From Crocodylus rhombifer (taxonomy: Eukaryota > Chordata > Crocodylia > Crocodylidae), in the NCBI GenBank assembly GCA_038503035.1, contig JAVSML010000975.1:124001-188000 (forward strand): a DNA stretch of 64,000 nt, read 5' to 3'. The stretch's first letter is position 1. Every line of letters begins with the position of its first letter. The position numbers were made by a program, and so were the translations under genes. Positions 1 to 12,845 of the stretch are shown piece by piece. Below the pieces are notes generated by a model. That model saw only the letters and a program-made list of their open reading frames with translations, was not told where the DNA came from and did not search any database.

Positions 1-40
1 GTCTAAATAAGAATAATTCACAGGACTTCAAACTAATCTA

Positions 41-554
41 AGGCCCCTGGCAGATATTACACTTAAGAAGTGGTTGACCAGTTAATCGTATCTTGGGTAA
101 TAACCTGGCAACACGTTTATTCAGTTAATAATACAAGAAATAAGCCACAAAGTTATTACTCAAAAAATGTGTAATGTGGCATGCCAGCAACTGAATGTGT
201 GGCCAGCCCCAAGGGCTCAGATGGTACTCCCATGGCTGGCAGCCCAGTCATCTGACTAGGGCTCCCAGCCACGGGAATGCATGGGAGCTGTGGTCAGATG
301 GCCAGCACTGCCAGCCACAGGAGCACAGCTGGGAGCCCCTATCAGCTCATTAGGGCTCCTAGCTATAGGAGCACCAGGCACCCTGCTTATTGGTGTGGGG
401 GAGCCCAGGATTATGATCTTGACTCCCTCTGCACTGACAGTATGACACTATTGGAATCTAACCCCTTATCCCACAATCATGCCACCTGCTGTGCATGACT
501 GTTGAGACTGCAGTTCAGATCCCATCATGCCTTTAACTGACATGTGGCAGGGGT
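41..554. mobile_element. Possible DNA transposon with inverted ends
   Basis: The left end AGGCCCCTGGCAGAT and the reverse complement of the right end (ACCCCTGCCACAT) are similar. The flanks are CTAATCTA (33-40) and CTAATCCT (555-562), 6 of 8 matching. The interior is GC-rich with small inverted repeats. No coding capacity. A non-autonomous hAT is plausible, but the target duplication is imperfect. Confidence 0.45.
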
Positions 555-762
555 CTAATCCTAATGTTTCTTGTCCATAGGCTATTTACATTTGTTCTTT
601 TCAGGGGTGTGCTTGGAGTTTATAACTGGCTGGCTGGGTCAAAACCTCATTGCAAATTAGTGTGCAGTAATCACACGTAGTTACAGTGCTCAACTGTTGT
701 AATTCTTTTTTTAACAGTCTTCTCAGCAGTATTTTACAGACACTTGCAGATGACCCACTGAT

Positions 763-1175
763 TTGAGTATCTCTACTCACTGTTACCTTTTATATGTTAA
801 GTCACATATTGTACAAAAGTCAATGTGTAAACATCTAGAGGAAAGGCTGATCATTAGTAGCCAGCATGGATTTGTTAAAAACAAGTCAAGCAGACCCGTA
901 CCAGGCTCTCCCAAACAGTCATGCCAAAAACAAGTCATGCCAAACCAACTTGATCTTTCTTTGAGAAAGTAACTAATTGGATAGATGAAAGAGATGCAGT
1001 AGGCATAGTATACTTGAACTTCAGTAAGGCTTTTGCTCTAGTCCCACTTGACACTCTCATAACTAAGCTGGAGAAATGTGGGCTAGAACATTACTATAAG
1101 GTTGGCTACATAATTGACTCCATAACTGTAAGAAAAGGTGGAAGGCAGAGTAGAGATGCACCATAGAGTTTAACT
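763..1175 (+). mobile_element. CR1 LINE relic, reverse transcriptase part
   Basis: A broken reading frame gives CKHLEERLIISSQHGFVKNK and then, in another frame, pieces such as LNFSKAFALVPLDTLITKL. These match the CR1-type reverse transcriptase SQHGFVKG and YLDFSKAFDTVPH motifs. Frameshifts and a 49-base duplication/insertion at 877-925 show that it is dead. It continues at 1671 after a hAT insertion. Confidence 0.8.
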
Positions 1176-1662
1176 CAATGCTGCCCAACTGGTAGTTCAT
1201 AGGCTCTCACCAGCCTCAACTCTGCCTATTTCTCTTACAGCAGTGGCAGTCGTTGTCTCTGGGCTTCCCCTCCCTCTTCAGGCTTTTGGTTCCTGCTCCT
1301 ACTCCTGCAGGGGAGAGGAAGGCAGCAGGGCTGTGCAGCAGAAAGGGGTCAGACTGCTGGTGCTGCGTATGTGGGGGGGAGGGTGCCAAGTTGTGCACAC
1401 TATGTACTCTGCAAAGGAGGGAGACAGCTGCCAGTTCTGCATGCTGCATGTGGGCTACCTGCATGATCTACATGGCTGGAAAGGGAGCAGGGGTGCTGTG
1501 CATGCAGTGGAAGGGGAGAAATGGGTGGGGCGGCTAGACTGCCTGTACGGTGTGTGCATCTGGGAAGGAGGGGCTGAGTTGAGTGTTTAGTGGGGGCAGC
1601 CCTTGTGGCATGCAGCATCTGCTGTATGTGGTTCCCAGCTGCCCAGAAATTGGACAGCTCTG
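1176..1662. mobile_element. Non-autonomous hAT element inside a CR1
   Basis: Ends CAATGCTGCCCAACTGG and, reversed, CAGAGCTGTCCAATT are terminal inverted repeats. The 8-bp flanks GTTTAACT (1168-1175) and GCCTAACT (1663-1670) match at 6 of 8. The CR1 reads on at each side, which supports an insertion. The 487-bp interior is GC-rich with no transposase. Confidence 0.65.
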
Positions 1663-1670
1663 GCCTAACT

Positions 1671-2420
1671 GAATCAGGCATGTGTAAGCTTTTGTGAGCA
1701 AGAGCTCACTTTACTAGGGTCATTATAGATGGCTCAGTGTCAGAATGGTAGGAGGTTTCAAGCAGGGGCTCATAGGGGTCTGTTTTAGGATCTAGTGCTG
1801 TTTAATGTGTTTGTTAATGATTTGGATGCTGGAATAGAGAGCTTTCTGGTCAGGCTGACATGAAACTAGGAAGGATGGTGAGCATTGGAGGGTCGAAGTG
1901 TAATTCCAAAAGATTTTCAGAGACCTGGAGAATAGAGAAAACAGAATGAAGTTCAGTACAAACAAATATAAGGTGCTACGTCTAGGGAAGAATACTCAAA
2001 TGCACAAACAGACTGGGAAACAACGGACTGGGTGGTAGTATTACTGGTAAGAATTTGGGTATCCTGTTTGATAACAGACTCAATATGAGCCAGCAGTGTA
2101 ACAATTGCAAAAAAAATACAAATATTATTTTAGGCTGAATTAGCAAGACTGTTAGGTGTAAGGATGTGATGGTACCATTGTGCTTGGTGCCAACTAAGTC
2201 TTATCTGTACTATTGTGTGCAACTGTTTTCTTTTGCTGCACAGGGCAAAAGGATCAGTGGTTTTAAATTGTAGGAGAGCAGATTTAGATTAGATCTCAGG
2301 AAAGACTTCCTTACTGTTAAGAATGTACTGCCTTGGGAAGCTGTCTTCTTTACTGAAAGTTTTCAAGAGGAGACTAGATGAGCATTTGATAGAAATACTT
2401 TAGGACTAGCATTTGTGTTG
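1671..2420 (+). mobile_element. CR1 LINE relic, 3' part
   Basis: Continuation of the CR1 at 763. Pieces such as GPVLFNVFVNDLDAGIE-like sequence near 1790-1840, the conserved gene end with YKVLRLG-like and NNRLNMSQQC-like segments, and LDLRKDFLTVKNVL-like sequence near 2280-2330 follow the order of the CR1 reverse transcriptase C-terminus. There are many stops and frameshifts. Confidence 0.75.
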
Positions 2421-2439
2421 AGGTCTAAACCAAGTGACC

Positions 2440-3360
2440 TGAGGTCCCTTAAATAGGATGCTCCTCTGGGGACACCTGGATGCACCCTTGTGGTGGGGCG
2501 GTACCTGGCTACCTACTTTAGTTCCCTAGTCTGGCCCTTTTCTCTCTCTTACCAGTTACATCTTGTTGATATTTGGAGACATTTTCTTGAGAGACTGCCT
2601 TTAGGTAGCCTAAACCTAGGGTGTGAGCGCCTTGTCTCCTTATGCTCCTCCTGGCCCCAAGTCTGACTGGGCAGTGTAGGACTTGGCCCCCTCTCTCCTT
2701 CTCCTGCCCCCCTTTCTGTTAGTGGATGGAGGCCCAGCCCTGCTGGGCTCCAGCCTGTCTTACTTTTTTTAATCCAGGTTCTGACCAGTCTGGGCGCTGG
2801 CTGTCTCCCAGGTCTCTTGCTCTGAAAATGTCAGTCAGTCCAAAAAGAATAAAAGAAAATCCCACAGAAAAAATTGGAGTGCTGGACACTGCTCTGTAGC
2901 TCGTTGCCGCCCCTTGTAGCCATTGCAGTCCAAGGTGTTGTGACTATTGTGGACAGAAAAAAAAAAAAAAAAGAAAAAGAACAAAGAGCAGGCCCGTACT
3001 AGGCTCTCCCAAACAGTCCATGATCCTCGGGGTACCCCTGCCCTGGCTCCACTCCCCTAGCCCTTCCAGGGCCAGCACTAACAGTTCTCAGTCTGCTTGG
3101 GTATACTCCACTCTGCCTCTGCCCCACACCGGGGCTCCTTCAGGGTGAACATAAAACAATCCTCAATTCTTTGTAGCTCCTTCCTGGGGGGCCCCCCAAG
3201 GCACCAAAAAACCAGAGAAGAATAAAAGGAAATCCTTAACACTTCCCAAGTACTCATTCTTTTATTCTTGGTCAATGGAAGTCCCTTCTCTTATGCAGAA
3301 GGTCTCTTGGGCAGGGGGGTTTCTGCCATTGCCCCCCTGCAGGCCTCCGTCTTTCGCTGT
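2440..3360. repeat. Unclassified GC-rich repeat, possibly LTR-like
   Basis: Higher GC than its surroundings. AGAATAAAAGAAAATCC at 2846 recurs as AGAATAAAAGGAAATCC at 3218, and there is an A-rich tract at 2957-2980. The segment near 2988-3021 also appears at 890-923. The polyadenylation-like AATAAA motifs could suggest an LTR fragment, but I see no paired LTRs, primer-binding site or gag/pol sequence. Confidence 0.3.
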
Positions 3361-3369
3361 CATTGTGGC

Positions 3370-4031
3370 TAGGGTGACCACTCGTCCCTAACTGGGTGGG
3401 ATGGTCCCAGAATGGGAACCTCAAGTCCTGGTCCTGGCTGCCTGACTCTGGGACAACATTTATCCCAGATTCGCAGTGTTGTGCAGGGATCCACAGGAAA
3501 TACCAGGTTTCCCCTTGCAGGCTGGCAGCATTCCAGCCTGCAAAGGGCTGCCTGGGGCTGCCGGAGTGGGATGCAGGGGGTGCCATGTATATGTGTGCAC
3601 CCACGCATGTGCACATGGTCAGAAATACAGCCGGGCAGTGTGGAGAGCCACTCCCTGCAGGTATAGGGGGAGAGAAGGGGGTCAGATTGTGGCCCCTACT
3701 GTGAGGGCAGGAATGGGGTAGGGGATGGGAGCGCTGCCCAGCCAGGGTGGTGCATGGCACTGGGCCATGAAGCGGAATGGAGCCCTAGGTGGCCGATCCA
3801 GGGGATGTAGGGTGGCAGCTGCCCACTGCTGTGCACATCCCCTGGGGGGATGGCGGGTGTGCAGCTGGTGTGGGGCTCCCAGGGGAAAGGCAGCAGAGTG
3901 GGAAGCTCTGAGCTCACAGTGGGCAGCCCATATCTACCCCCACTCTGCTGGGCTCTGCTCCAGCTGTGCTGCTGGGTGTGGGGTGTTATGCATGTGTCCC
4001 ACCTTTACATTTTAAAAAAGTGGTCAGCCTA
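3370..4031. mobile_element. Non-autonomous hAT element, TAGGGTGACCACT ends
   Basis: The left end TAGGGTGACCACT and right end AGTGGTCAGCCTA are inverted repeats. Flanking 8-bp direct repeats are ATTGTGGC (3362-3369) and ACTGTGGC (4032-4039), 7 of 8 matching. The 662-bp GC-rich body has overlapping open frames on both strands, none resembling a transposase. Confidence 0.75.
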
Positions 4032-4809
4032 ACTGTGGCCATCCCCCTCCCTCTGACCTTGGGGAGAGTTTATATCCATCAGCCATGCCTGCTTGGTCAG
4101 CTCACTGGTCATCTTGCTCCCTGGGCACACGTGTGGTCAGTCTCTTACTCCCCTCCCTCTGCTGGGTCCTGTAGTTGGCTGGTTGTGGGCTGAACTTTGT
4201 GCGTGCGAGTCCCCAGCTCAGGGCCTGGCATCTCCAGGGGTCCCTTGTTACAGTCCCTTCCAGCTCTTCCAGGAGAGAATTTTCTGTACTGTTGCGCTGT
4301 ATGTGGCTTTTGATCCTGAAATCTGTTTATTGCCCCAGGTTTGCAAGGACATCTTTAATCATTCTCCATATAGAGTTTTTTTAAAATTTCTTCATTCTTA
4401 ACCCATGTTTAATACAGTTTACTTCCATTCCTTTTTATTACAGTAGATTACTTTGTTATAATTTTGACTTTTTAAGACCTTTTTTTTATATATAAGCTTT
4501 TTAAAATTTTTATCAAGCTTTTAAGAACCTTTTATACAGGGTCATGAGAGATAGGGAAAGTAATAATTAGTCCTTCAGGTGATAAATAACAACTTGAATG
4601 GCTTTCATTTTTTGTTTGTCTTGCATGTGAAACTTTTCTGCCACTCTTCTCCCAGACCTGTGCTTCTTTTCAGAATGGGAATATACATGCAATGAAAAAT
4701 GTCTGCATTTCCCAGCAGCTAGTTTAACATTTTTGCTTCTAAAGTATACTGTGTGAGGGGCAAAAAAATAAAATAAGACCTATTTTTTTCTCTCTATTCT
4801 TACAACTAG

Positions 4810-4880
4810 GTATCAGATTGTAGTGGAAATAGTTCAAGCAACCACAATCAGCACCTTTCCCCAAATGAAGAGACAGAAAG
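4810..4880 (+). CDS. SNX25: SNX25 exon: end of PXA region
   Basis: This 71-base exon begins with one base that completes a codon from an upstream exon, then reads YQIVVEIVQATTISTF and ends in the first base of a codon finished by the next exon. The stretch matches what I know of the end of the PXA (PX-associated) domain in SNX25. Acceptor: ACTAG before G at 4810; donor: strong GTAAGT at 4881. The frame was fixed by joining it to the exon at 23593, which gives KRQKDTKGKET across the junction. It is too short to be convincing alone; the identification rests on sequence recognition and on the clean join to an unmistakable next exon 18.7 kb downstream. Confidence 0.85.
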
Positions 4881-6589
4881 GTAAGTGTATCGTTTTTGAA
4901 AGGAGTCAAGGCTGTATTGTATTTAATATAATGAGTAGGATTTTTGACCTCAAGATGTGTGCATATATGGCTTTCGGGCAGATTTTGAGAATTCAGTGTT
5001 CGCTGTTCCAGTTTTCATATACCTAACTAGAGATAGAGAGGTACTTAAGATTTTGCTTAATTTGTTCAATTATGCTTAAAACTTTACATGCCAAAGCTTT
5101 AACAGCTTTGTTTGTAGGCAAGGCTTAGAAGGTAAGTAGGACTCATTTTTAGTTTAGGACTTCTGCCTTTTCTGTTAAGGTTTTGTACAGTATTTATTGA
5201 TAGTAAAATGAATATCTGGCGAAACCTCGTCAGGTTACTGAACTTGTATTTGTTGGATAATACTTGTTATTAATTAGGTTTTTAAATTTAGCACTTTCTA
5301 CATATAATCTGTAATCTACCATGTAAGGTTTGATTATGAACATTTTGGAGGTGATCCTCTTAAACTTAGAAGAGAAGGAAGTTTTAAGGATGCATTTGAA
5401 GTCTGTGTGTTTGTGGAATAGTGTTTTAGACTGTGAGACCGTCTGGCTTGACAGCTGCATTATGAGTGCAAGAATTATAATTTTTAGAAGGTAGATATAA
5501 TTATATTACACTGCAAAAGTGAAGTGTGGGGAGAGAGTTGGGGCAGCGTGTTGCAGAATAGAAGGTTGTGTGAACCGTCCCCAAGACACTCAACTATTAA
5601 TACTATGAAAATACACTTATTAATACACTGAAAAACTTATGAACATATTAATTTAGGTGTTGCATACCTCACACTTCTTCACTGAAATGGGAGAATGGGA
5701 AATAAAGCAACAGGATCTGCTGTCCATATGTATAGGTACCTGTACATAAAAGACTAGTTGAAAATTTGCCTCTTGGAGTCCTTTAAAACTTTTAGAAGGG
5801 GTAGCTCCACTCCCATCATAGTTGCTATTCATATGAGCTGGTGGATGAAAGGAAGTCTTTAATTTGCAAACTAGACTAGCTGGACCAATTTCCTATAATA
5901 CTTTTGGTACTTACTGGAATTGTGTTTTTGTCATTGACTCTTACACTGTGTGAGCTGTGGTTTAAAGGAATGTTAGTCTTTTTATTTTTGTACTCCCCAC
6001 CCCTGCAATTTTAAAAATACATTTTGAGACAGATGCTCTATACCTTTTTTAAATACTATATGCATGTACAGCTTACATTCTCACTTACTTGTACTATATT
6101 TAACATTTTGCAGCAAATGTCAAGATTGCTATATCTGCAAGAAATTTGCCTGGCTGGGAAAGTTGGGTTATTTTAATGCAGTTTTCAGTTGGATGTGGAC
6201 AAATGTAATAGAAACAGTAGGAAAGTCTAAGTTAATTTATAACCTAAAATGGAAGAGAAACTTGTCTAGCACACTGGATATTTCTTTGGGTTTTCCTCTA
6301 GGCTTCTAAAATAAAATTCAATGATGCCAAAGAATCTCAGCTTTCATTTAAAAAAGGAAATTTCCAGCCCCCAGACTAGCAGGTGAAAGTCTTTAAATAT
6401 GACCCAGGTGGTCAGCAACTAGATCATGAATAAAACATCCAACATATATCACGGATTTAAAATTAGAGGGGTTTTTGTTTTTGGTTTGTTTTTTGTTTTT
6501 AAGCCAATGTTATGTGGGTTGGAACCTGGCATATTATTTGAATACCTGAGGCTGGCAACACTCAAAGTCCTTCCTTTAATATCATAAAA

Positions 6590-6880
6590 CAATGATTCTC
6601 AACCAGAGTGTTATGGCACCTTTGAGTGCTGTGACATACTTTCAAAGGTACTGCTGCACTCTGTTATCATAGTTAGATGTGCCAACACCTATACCTGATT
6701 CTCAAGATAAGCCTAGAGATTTCAAATAGGAATCCAGAACATCAAAAACTTTCAGACCTGTTGTGATCTTTGTGTTCTTTGCAACTACCCTATTATTTTT
6801 CCATTTCAAGAAAGGAATGAAAGCTAAGAGCTGGCATTTTATGAGGGGTGCCTTGAGTACGAAAAGTTTGAGAACCATTG
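6590..6880. mobile_element. Charlie-like hAT MITE, 291 bp
   Basis: Ends CAATGATTCTCAACC and, reversed, CAATGGTTCTCAAAC match the common hAT-Charlie terminus. A perfect 8-bp target duplication TCATAAAA lies at 6582-6589 and 6881-6888. No coding capacity. The exact duplication makes this one of the clearest insertions in the window. Confidence 0.9.
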
Positions 6881-9800
6881 TCATAAAACCATGCTATCTA
6901 CACGCTGTTACAGAGTAAATCACTTATACTGAAAGAGGCAAGAGGAAACCTGAAACCTGAAACTCAGACTTAAGTTCACTGTCCATTAGAGAAAAGGAAA
7001 TGTTAATGTACTTTAGATAGAAGGTTAGTTTACTGGAAAGCTTGATGTGTAAGGTAATAAAGAAAGGGGTACCTAACTCCATTAGTACTTTAAAAAATCA
7101 ATACCTTTTAAAGTTGCATTTCTGTTAGCTAGCATGCTTTGTTGTAACATGGCTTGATATACAGTACAGAATTTTATACAAAATGTATTCTTTAACAGTT
7201 TCTAGAGCTTGATATTAATATTCATATATAAATATCTATCTGCCTTTCAGCTTACTTGAGTTTATCTAAGCATTCATTGTTCTAAGATCTCCTTCTTGGA
7301 GAAATTTACTGAAAATAATGAAATGGAATGAGTACCTATTACTTGCTTTTAACATTGCAGTTTTAAGTCTAATCTAAATCTATATTTATTTTTTTTTGAG
7401 GAGCTGGTTCTTTCTTTCTGTTGAATGTTTAATTGCCATTAGCTGTTGTCTGGCAACAATGGCCACCACAACAACACACTCTTTTGTAGATGGCATGGTG
7501 AGGTTGAATGTTAAGTTTGTAGCCTTAGAAAACACATAATTTTAGAATTGAAGTATTGATAAAATCCTCATGACATGAAAGTATTTTTTGTTAGGGTAAA
7601 CATTTTATTTAAGTAAAATGTACTGGGTAAGTATGCTACTCATATTATGGCCTTGTGCCACATGCAAGGTTTCCCATGGTCAGAATGGTGACAGGTTGCA
7701 CTCTGGGTAGCAGTTCTTATCCTTTAATTATTGTTCAGAACATTGGTGCACAGAACAATCAGTATTGTAGTCCACCCAAAGCTAGGATACACTGTGACTC
7801 CTATAAGAATTTCCTCCCCTTAGGTTGTTTCCTACTACTAAGCTTCCTTGGTAGGTGTTAAAAGCCCCTGTATGAACAGGGTTCCAGTTTAGATTTAAGG
7901 TTTGAGTTAGAGGGCAGAGTTCTGTTTTCTGAAATGCGTATGAATATAATCCAGAAACAGAGGAAAAAGCACAAGTTGCTTTGAAATCTGGTAAGCCCAA
8001 AGAACAGAACAGTTTTGTGCCAGTGCAGGGGTTATCAATCTGTTACAGTTCAGACTACTGCATAACCAATATCCCACTCCTAAACACCCTATCCCTGCTC
8101 CCGATCCTGTGCAACACTGTGACAACAGTGGTTCTCAGGTGGTACATCTTGGAAGTGTTTTGGGTGGGCTGTAAGGGCAAACTGGGCCAGATGATGTTGA
8201 GAGTGGGCGGGCAGCCAGCCCTTGCCCAAAACATTTCTGTAACACCAGGCAGGATTATGTTGACAAGCTGGGCTGATCTGCATGTGCTATTCTGTGGATG
8301 CAAAGTGGCACAGGCACTTTCCAGGGAGCTCACTAGCCCAGGTACAACACCGAGAAAACACGGCTATACTTCAGTGTATCTGCAACATGCCTGGTGCTGG
8401 ACTGGGTGGGGGAGGTTGTGGGACTGTGTATGGGGTAGGGGGAAGCTAGCTGCAGTGTGGCAGGTTGAAATGGGGGAATAAAGGACTGTGGGTAGAGGGG
8501 TGGGGCTACTTGGGGTATCCCAGCCAGGAGATTTAGAAAAGCTGAGAGCAGCTGAGCTAGAGAATCTGCTGACTGAATATGTTTGAACTTTACAAATGCC
8601 ATGGTTTATATTCTCAAATTAATCCCACCATTGCTTCCTTCTTCTGCTGTCTTCCTAGAGTGTGCTTCTATCACTCACCTCTCTGGCCTGGTGTTCTTTT
8701 CTGTGGGTGCTAGCACATTGTACCTTATTTTCCTTCTCCCAGCTCTCATTAAATAAGTTCCTAGCTTTGAATTTGTGCATAGCTCTTAACATTGATTCTG
8801 GGGAAGTTAGTTCTCATTTTCTTGCCTCTGCTTGTGTTTTGAAGCAGTCTTCATGAAAGTGTTTGCTAGGTGTGTTTGGTAGGAGTAAATTTTCTTTGGT
8901 ACCTGGACAGCTGGAGCTGTAAAGGTGGAGGAACAACTAGACTTGCCTGACCAATGAATGTGCCATAGCCGAACACTTGTTGTTGGTATAACTTACAAGA
9001 ATCATAATGAGACCTGTGCTAGTGCTTGAGAACCAGAAACTGGAACTGCTGCCCAGTCAGGCTTAACTATGCAGTTGATTGAAAAGAAGAAAAAATGGAC
9101 AGACCACATCATAGCTAAAAAATGTGTTAGACTTTAAATTGTTTCCCTGTTAGTAGTCTAGCATGTTAATACTATTTGTTGCTGAGACAGTCTAATAACA
9201 GGTTACTCTTACTATGGACAGAAAGTAATGTAACTTCATCCTTTCAATGCTCCTGCTGCACTCAAACAGTGGAAGATGGTTTGCAATATTTCTTTCCATG
9301 TTTTGAAAATTGCAGCATGTGAGTTTATAGCTGCTGGTTCATTTTAAGCAGTCCATTTTGGATCTGACTTCTAATGTGAATACTACAGAGGCGCATACTT
9401 GAGCTTTGAGAGAAGGGGACACTGTGAGGTTCAATGATTCACGGTAGTGATGCTTGTTGTGGGTGATTTAATTTCTTTGTCCAGGAGCATTATTTTTTGT
9501 AATCACTAACATTTAAATGATGGGAAACCTAATGTAGCATCAGTGCTTGCAGAGGTGCTGACAGTTTTGTTTATTTTGAGCATCCTATAGCCACTGTGAA
9601 TAGATGCTTTGGTTTTACACTAGTCACAGTGCAGTGAAAGTTGCATTCCTTATTTTCTCAGAGGCAGGCCTGGTTTTGACATTCATTTGCTTCCTCCTTC
9701 CTTTGTCTCCCTTCTCCCCATGCACGGTCATACAATTGCAACAATGACTGTTGGTGGGTACCTGTTTTTTTTCTCATCCTGCATTCTCTATTTAAAACTG

Positions 9801-10429
9801 ATTTTTGGTTGTATTCTTTCCCACTGTAACCTCTGCTTTGGTCTTAAGATTCCCATTTTCCTATAGTTAAGCACTAGCCATGAAACCCCTTGTTCATACC
9901 ATCAATCGAGAAGGAATGATTTAGCTTTAGTAAAATTCAGTTTTTTCAAAGTGAGAAGTACTTCTATTAGACCTGAAATGCTTCTGTGAATATCTGCTCT
10001 TTATTTTAATCCTAGCAGAAATAGTTTTATAAGTGGATAAATATTCATCTGGTGTATTTTAAATCCAGGCATTGCAGCACTGAGTGAGAGAGAACCTGAA
10101 AGTAAAATTGACTGAGACCTGGCTACAGGCAAATGAAAATAACTTATTTTTTCATTCCCCAAGTGAAGAGACACGCAGAAAGGAAAAAGATTGCAAAATA
10201 GCAAAATGGTAATTTTTTCAAGTAACTTGTTTTAATAATCCAGCTGTTTGCTTATACAAACTAGAAAATGTTGTGCACTTCAAAACATTTTTTATGGAGA
10301 TGCTTTTCCTTTATTGGTTCTAAAACATTTTTTCTTTGTTTGTTTTCTCATTACATCACAGTAGTGTGCAGAGGCCGCTTACAGACATGAACCCCCCACC
10401 GCCACCCTCCAACAGTGGCACTTTAAACT

Positions 10430-10650
10430 CTACATGCCCCCACACTGAGTCCAGTGCATACCCAGAAGAGGCAACACATTATATCGGGTGTTTTAGAGAG
10501 GCTTTTTTGGTGTTTTTATCTAATAGCTGATTGAATCCACTGTTAGAGAACAGAGTCAAAAAGCCCCGCTGAAGCACCCAATCTATACAGATGCTGCAGA
10601 GCCGTGTCGAACTAATGTGCTGCTTTTTCCAGTAAAGTACGTTTTTGTGT
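10430..10650. repeat. Partial copy of a palindromic repeat family
   Basis: Shares blocks with the elements at 24213 and 39409, for example GGGTGTTTTAGAGAGGC, a TCTAATAGCTGATTGAATCC-like core, and CAATCTATACAGATGCTGCAG, in the same order and with the same inverted-arm design. The outer ends are not recognisable. Confidence 0.55.
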
Positions 10651-11168
10651 GGTGTTTTTTTCATATCTGTCAGCAGCCAGAGGTTCTGACTGATGTCTTT
10701 GTTACTCGTTGTTATATGAACAAATATGAAGGCATGATCTTTGCCTCAAAGAGCTCAAAAGCAAGTGGATCTCTAATTGGTCTTTGCCCCAGAAAGGCTT
10801 TTGGGATCACCCACTTGCTGTGAACCCCTCCTTCCACATGACTCTGCAGCCAGATCAGAAGCATCTGTCCTAGGATGATCAGAGAAACTCTTCAAAGGTT
10901 TCCAAGCATTGCATCTTAACTGACCACAGATTGAAAGAAAATCACTTCTTGTCAGGCATGGAATGAGAGACTGACCTGAAAGAGAACTCTGTATAAGAAA
11001 TCCTCTGTACTGAACAAGAAGATGTCTCATGCTGGGCATTTCACCAAGCAGAAAGCCTTTGTAAAGTGAGAGAGAGAGATGAAGACTGACATAGAGGCAA
11101 AATCATTGTAACAGGCCTGGAGGGGAGGAGAAGGGAACTTGCATGGTGTGTTTCTGAAAAAAGTTTAA

Positions 11169-11671
11169 GCTTAAGTACAGACAGCCAAAAAGCCTAATGC
11201 TGAATTGGTTCAATCTTCACAAGATAGTCTAAACTGCATAGATTGAACCGATAAGCAAGTGAACCAGACAGTCGCTTTTGATTCTGGAAATGCAGCCACA
11301 TGCTTGCAGTGGTTCAGACCAGAAGATGGGGGGCACTAGAGCACAACTCCTTGCTCAGCTGGACTAGACAGCTTGGGCCCAGGCTTGCCCACACATCCTG
11401 CAAAGGAAGGTTTGCAAGGAAGGTACAAAGCACCTTGGGATGCTGGGGGACTGAGAGTTAACTTGAATCTGGACAGGATCTGGGACAGAACTTCAGTAAA
11501 CTGATTTAATCTAAAACAATGAAGTCAATACTATATCCATCCAGGTTTATCTTAAACTGGTTTCAGCCATTTTGAAAGTGATTTATGAGTTCTGAACTTC
11601 TGGTGTGTTACAGATTTGAACTGGTTTCCAATTGCTTATACCAGTTTATGTGGAAACTTGTGTCTTTAGCC
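11169..11671. mobile_element. Inverted-repeat element, short version
   Basis: Its left part (near GTACAGACAGCCAAAAAG) and right part (ending GTGTCTTTAGCC) match the two ends of the 3-kb element at 29231-32221. Shared interior blocks include TTTTGATTCTGGAAATGCAG and GGGATGCTGGGGGAC, but the GC-rich core of the long version is absent. No clear target duplication, so the borders are approximate. Confidence 0.6.
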
Positions 11672-12458
11672 TAAATGTTCAAGTGAAAACAGTGTATACT
11701 TCTAGAAGTCCTGAAGGTTAGTTGACATCCCTACTATCCATATAAATATGCATCTAAATGTTTCTTGAATTTTGCTTAAACTCAGACATCATTTATATCT
11801 TGTGATGATGAATTCTATAAGCTGATTATATAATTTTGCTTAAATAGGTTTCTCAAAAATGGAAAAATAATTGTAAGAAACAGTTTTAAATGTCCACCTT
11901 CAGTGCCTTGTGAAATGTTTACCTTGTGTAGTTCCCTTTGAATCCTTGGCTTGAAAGTTATCTTTAGGTTATCTACATCTTAATTGTACTTTTCTAAAAT
12001 TAAAATTAACTGACTTGCAGTAAACACTTTTGAAGAAAAAAGTAACATCTAACTTTTCATCCATTCTCTTAGCTAACCACAGAACTGGGTTGGTCTTTAC
12101 ACATTTCATGGTTTTGTCATGAGCTTGTAAAAGAACTGTATGTTACTGTACTTCTTAACTTTTAAATCCATTTGCCCTTTCAAAATTGAGCAAATACTTT
12201 CCTTGGTTGTAGGCAGCCTCACAGGACTCATAGAGGTATGATGATCAGTAAATACTTGAAGATTAGTCACTATTTACCTTCACTGGAAAAGGCAAGAGTG
12301 TTTAAATTAAGTAGCTTTTACCACTTAAAAATTTTGAGGCAGGAAGTATGTATTGTTTGTACTCACCTTTGCCAATCTCTCATGAAATCTTGCAAGCAAT
12401 ACATACAATACTGTGTATTTATGAAACTTTTAGAGATTAGCAAATAGAATTAATAGCA

Positions 12459-12550
12459 TCTATAAATGGTGATGTTAAGTGACAAATCTGTAGCCTCTAT
12501 AATGGAGACTATGGTGTCTATAAGTGGTGACATTAGGTGACAAATCTAGT
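12459..12550 (+). repeat. 58-bp imperfect tandem duplication
   Basis: TCTATAAATGGTGATGTTAA at 12459 recurs 58 bases on as TCTATAAGTGGTGACATTAG at 12517, each followed by GTGACAAATCT. A two-copy tandem repeat in AT-rich intron sequence. Confidence 0.75.
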
Positions 12551-12845
12551 TTCACAGAGCAGTGTTATGATGAGCAAAATTTCTAGTACCAATGTAACTT
12601 TACATGTGTACCTTTTGCTTTATGCTCTTTCTATAAAGAAAAACATATTTTTGGTAAGCAATAAAATACAATTTGTTAATGTTCTTTTATTAAATATTTA
12701 TATATGTATTTATAAATTTTTACTTTTACCCATCTTATTCTGTGGTGGGTTTTTTTGTCGTTGCATCCCTTTCTGTGGAATCTGAAGAATAAAGTCTGTT
12801 TGTAACAGATTTATACAAGACACTTGTGATAATAGTGCATGATAT

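Larger units (their letters stand above)
1..4809 (+). other. SNX25: SNX25 intron, 3' part of an upstream intron
   Basis: Non-coding, and read as intron because the exon at 4810 starts with an acceptor and a split codon. It holds a possible inverted-repeat element (41-554), a CR1 split by a hAT (763-2420), an unclassified repeat (2440-3360) and a hAT (3370-4031). From 4032 to 4809 I see only AT-rich sequence. Confidence 0.8.

Noticed and set aside
2440..3360. Endogenous retrovirus LTR
   Set aside because: Only AATAAA-like motifs and GC-rich sequence; no paired LTRs, primer-binding site or viral gene remnants, so left as unclassified.
8025..8540. hAT elements starting at CAGGGGTTATCAA and CAGTGGTTCTCAG
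   Set aside because: The starts look right, but I found neither opposite ends nor duplicated flanks.
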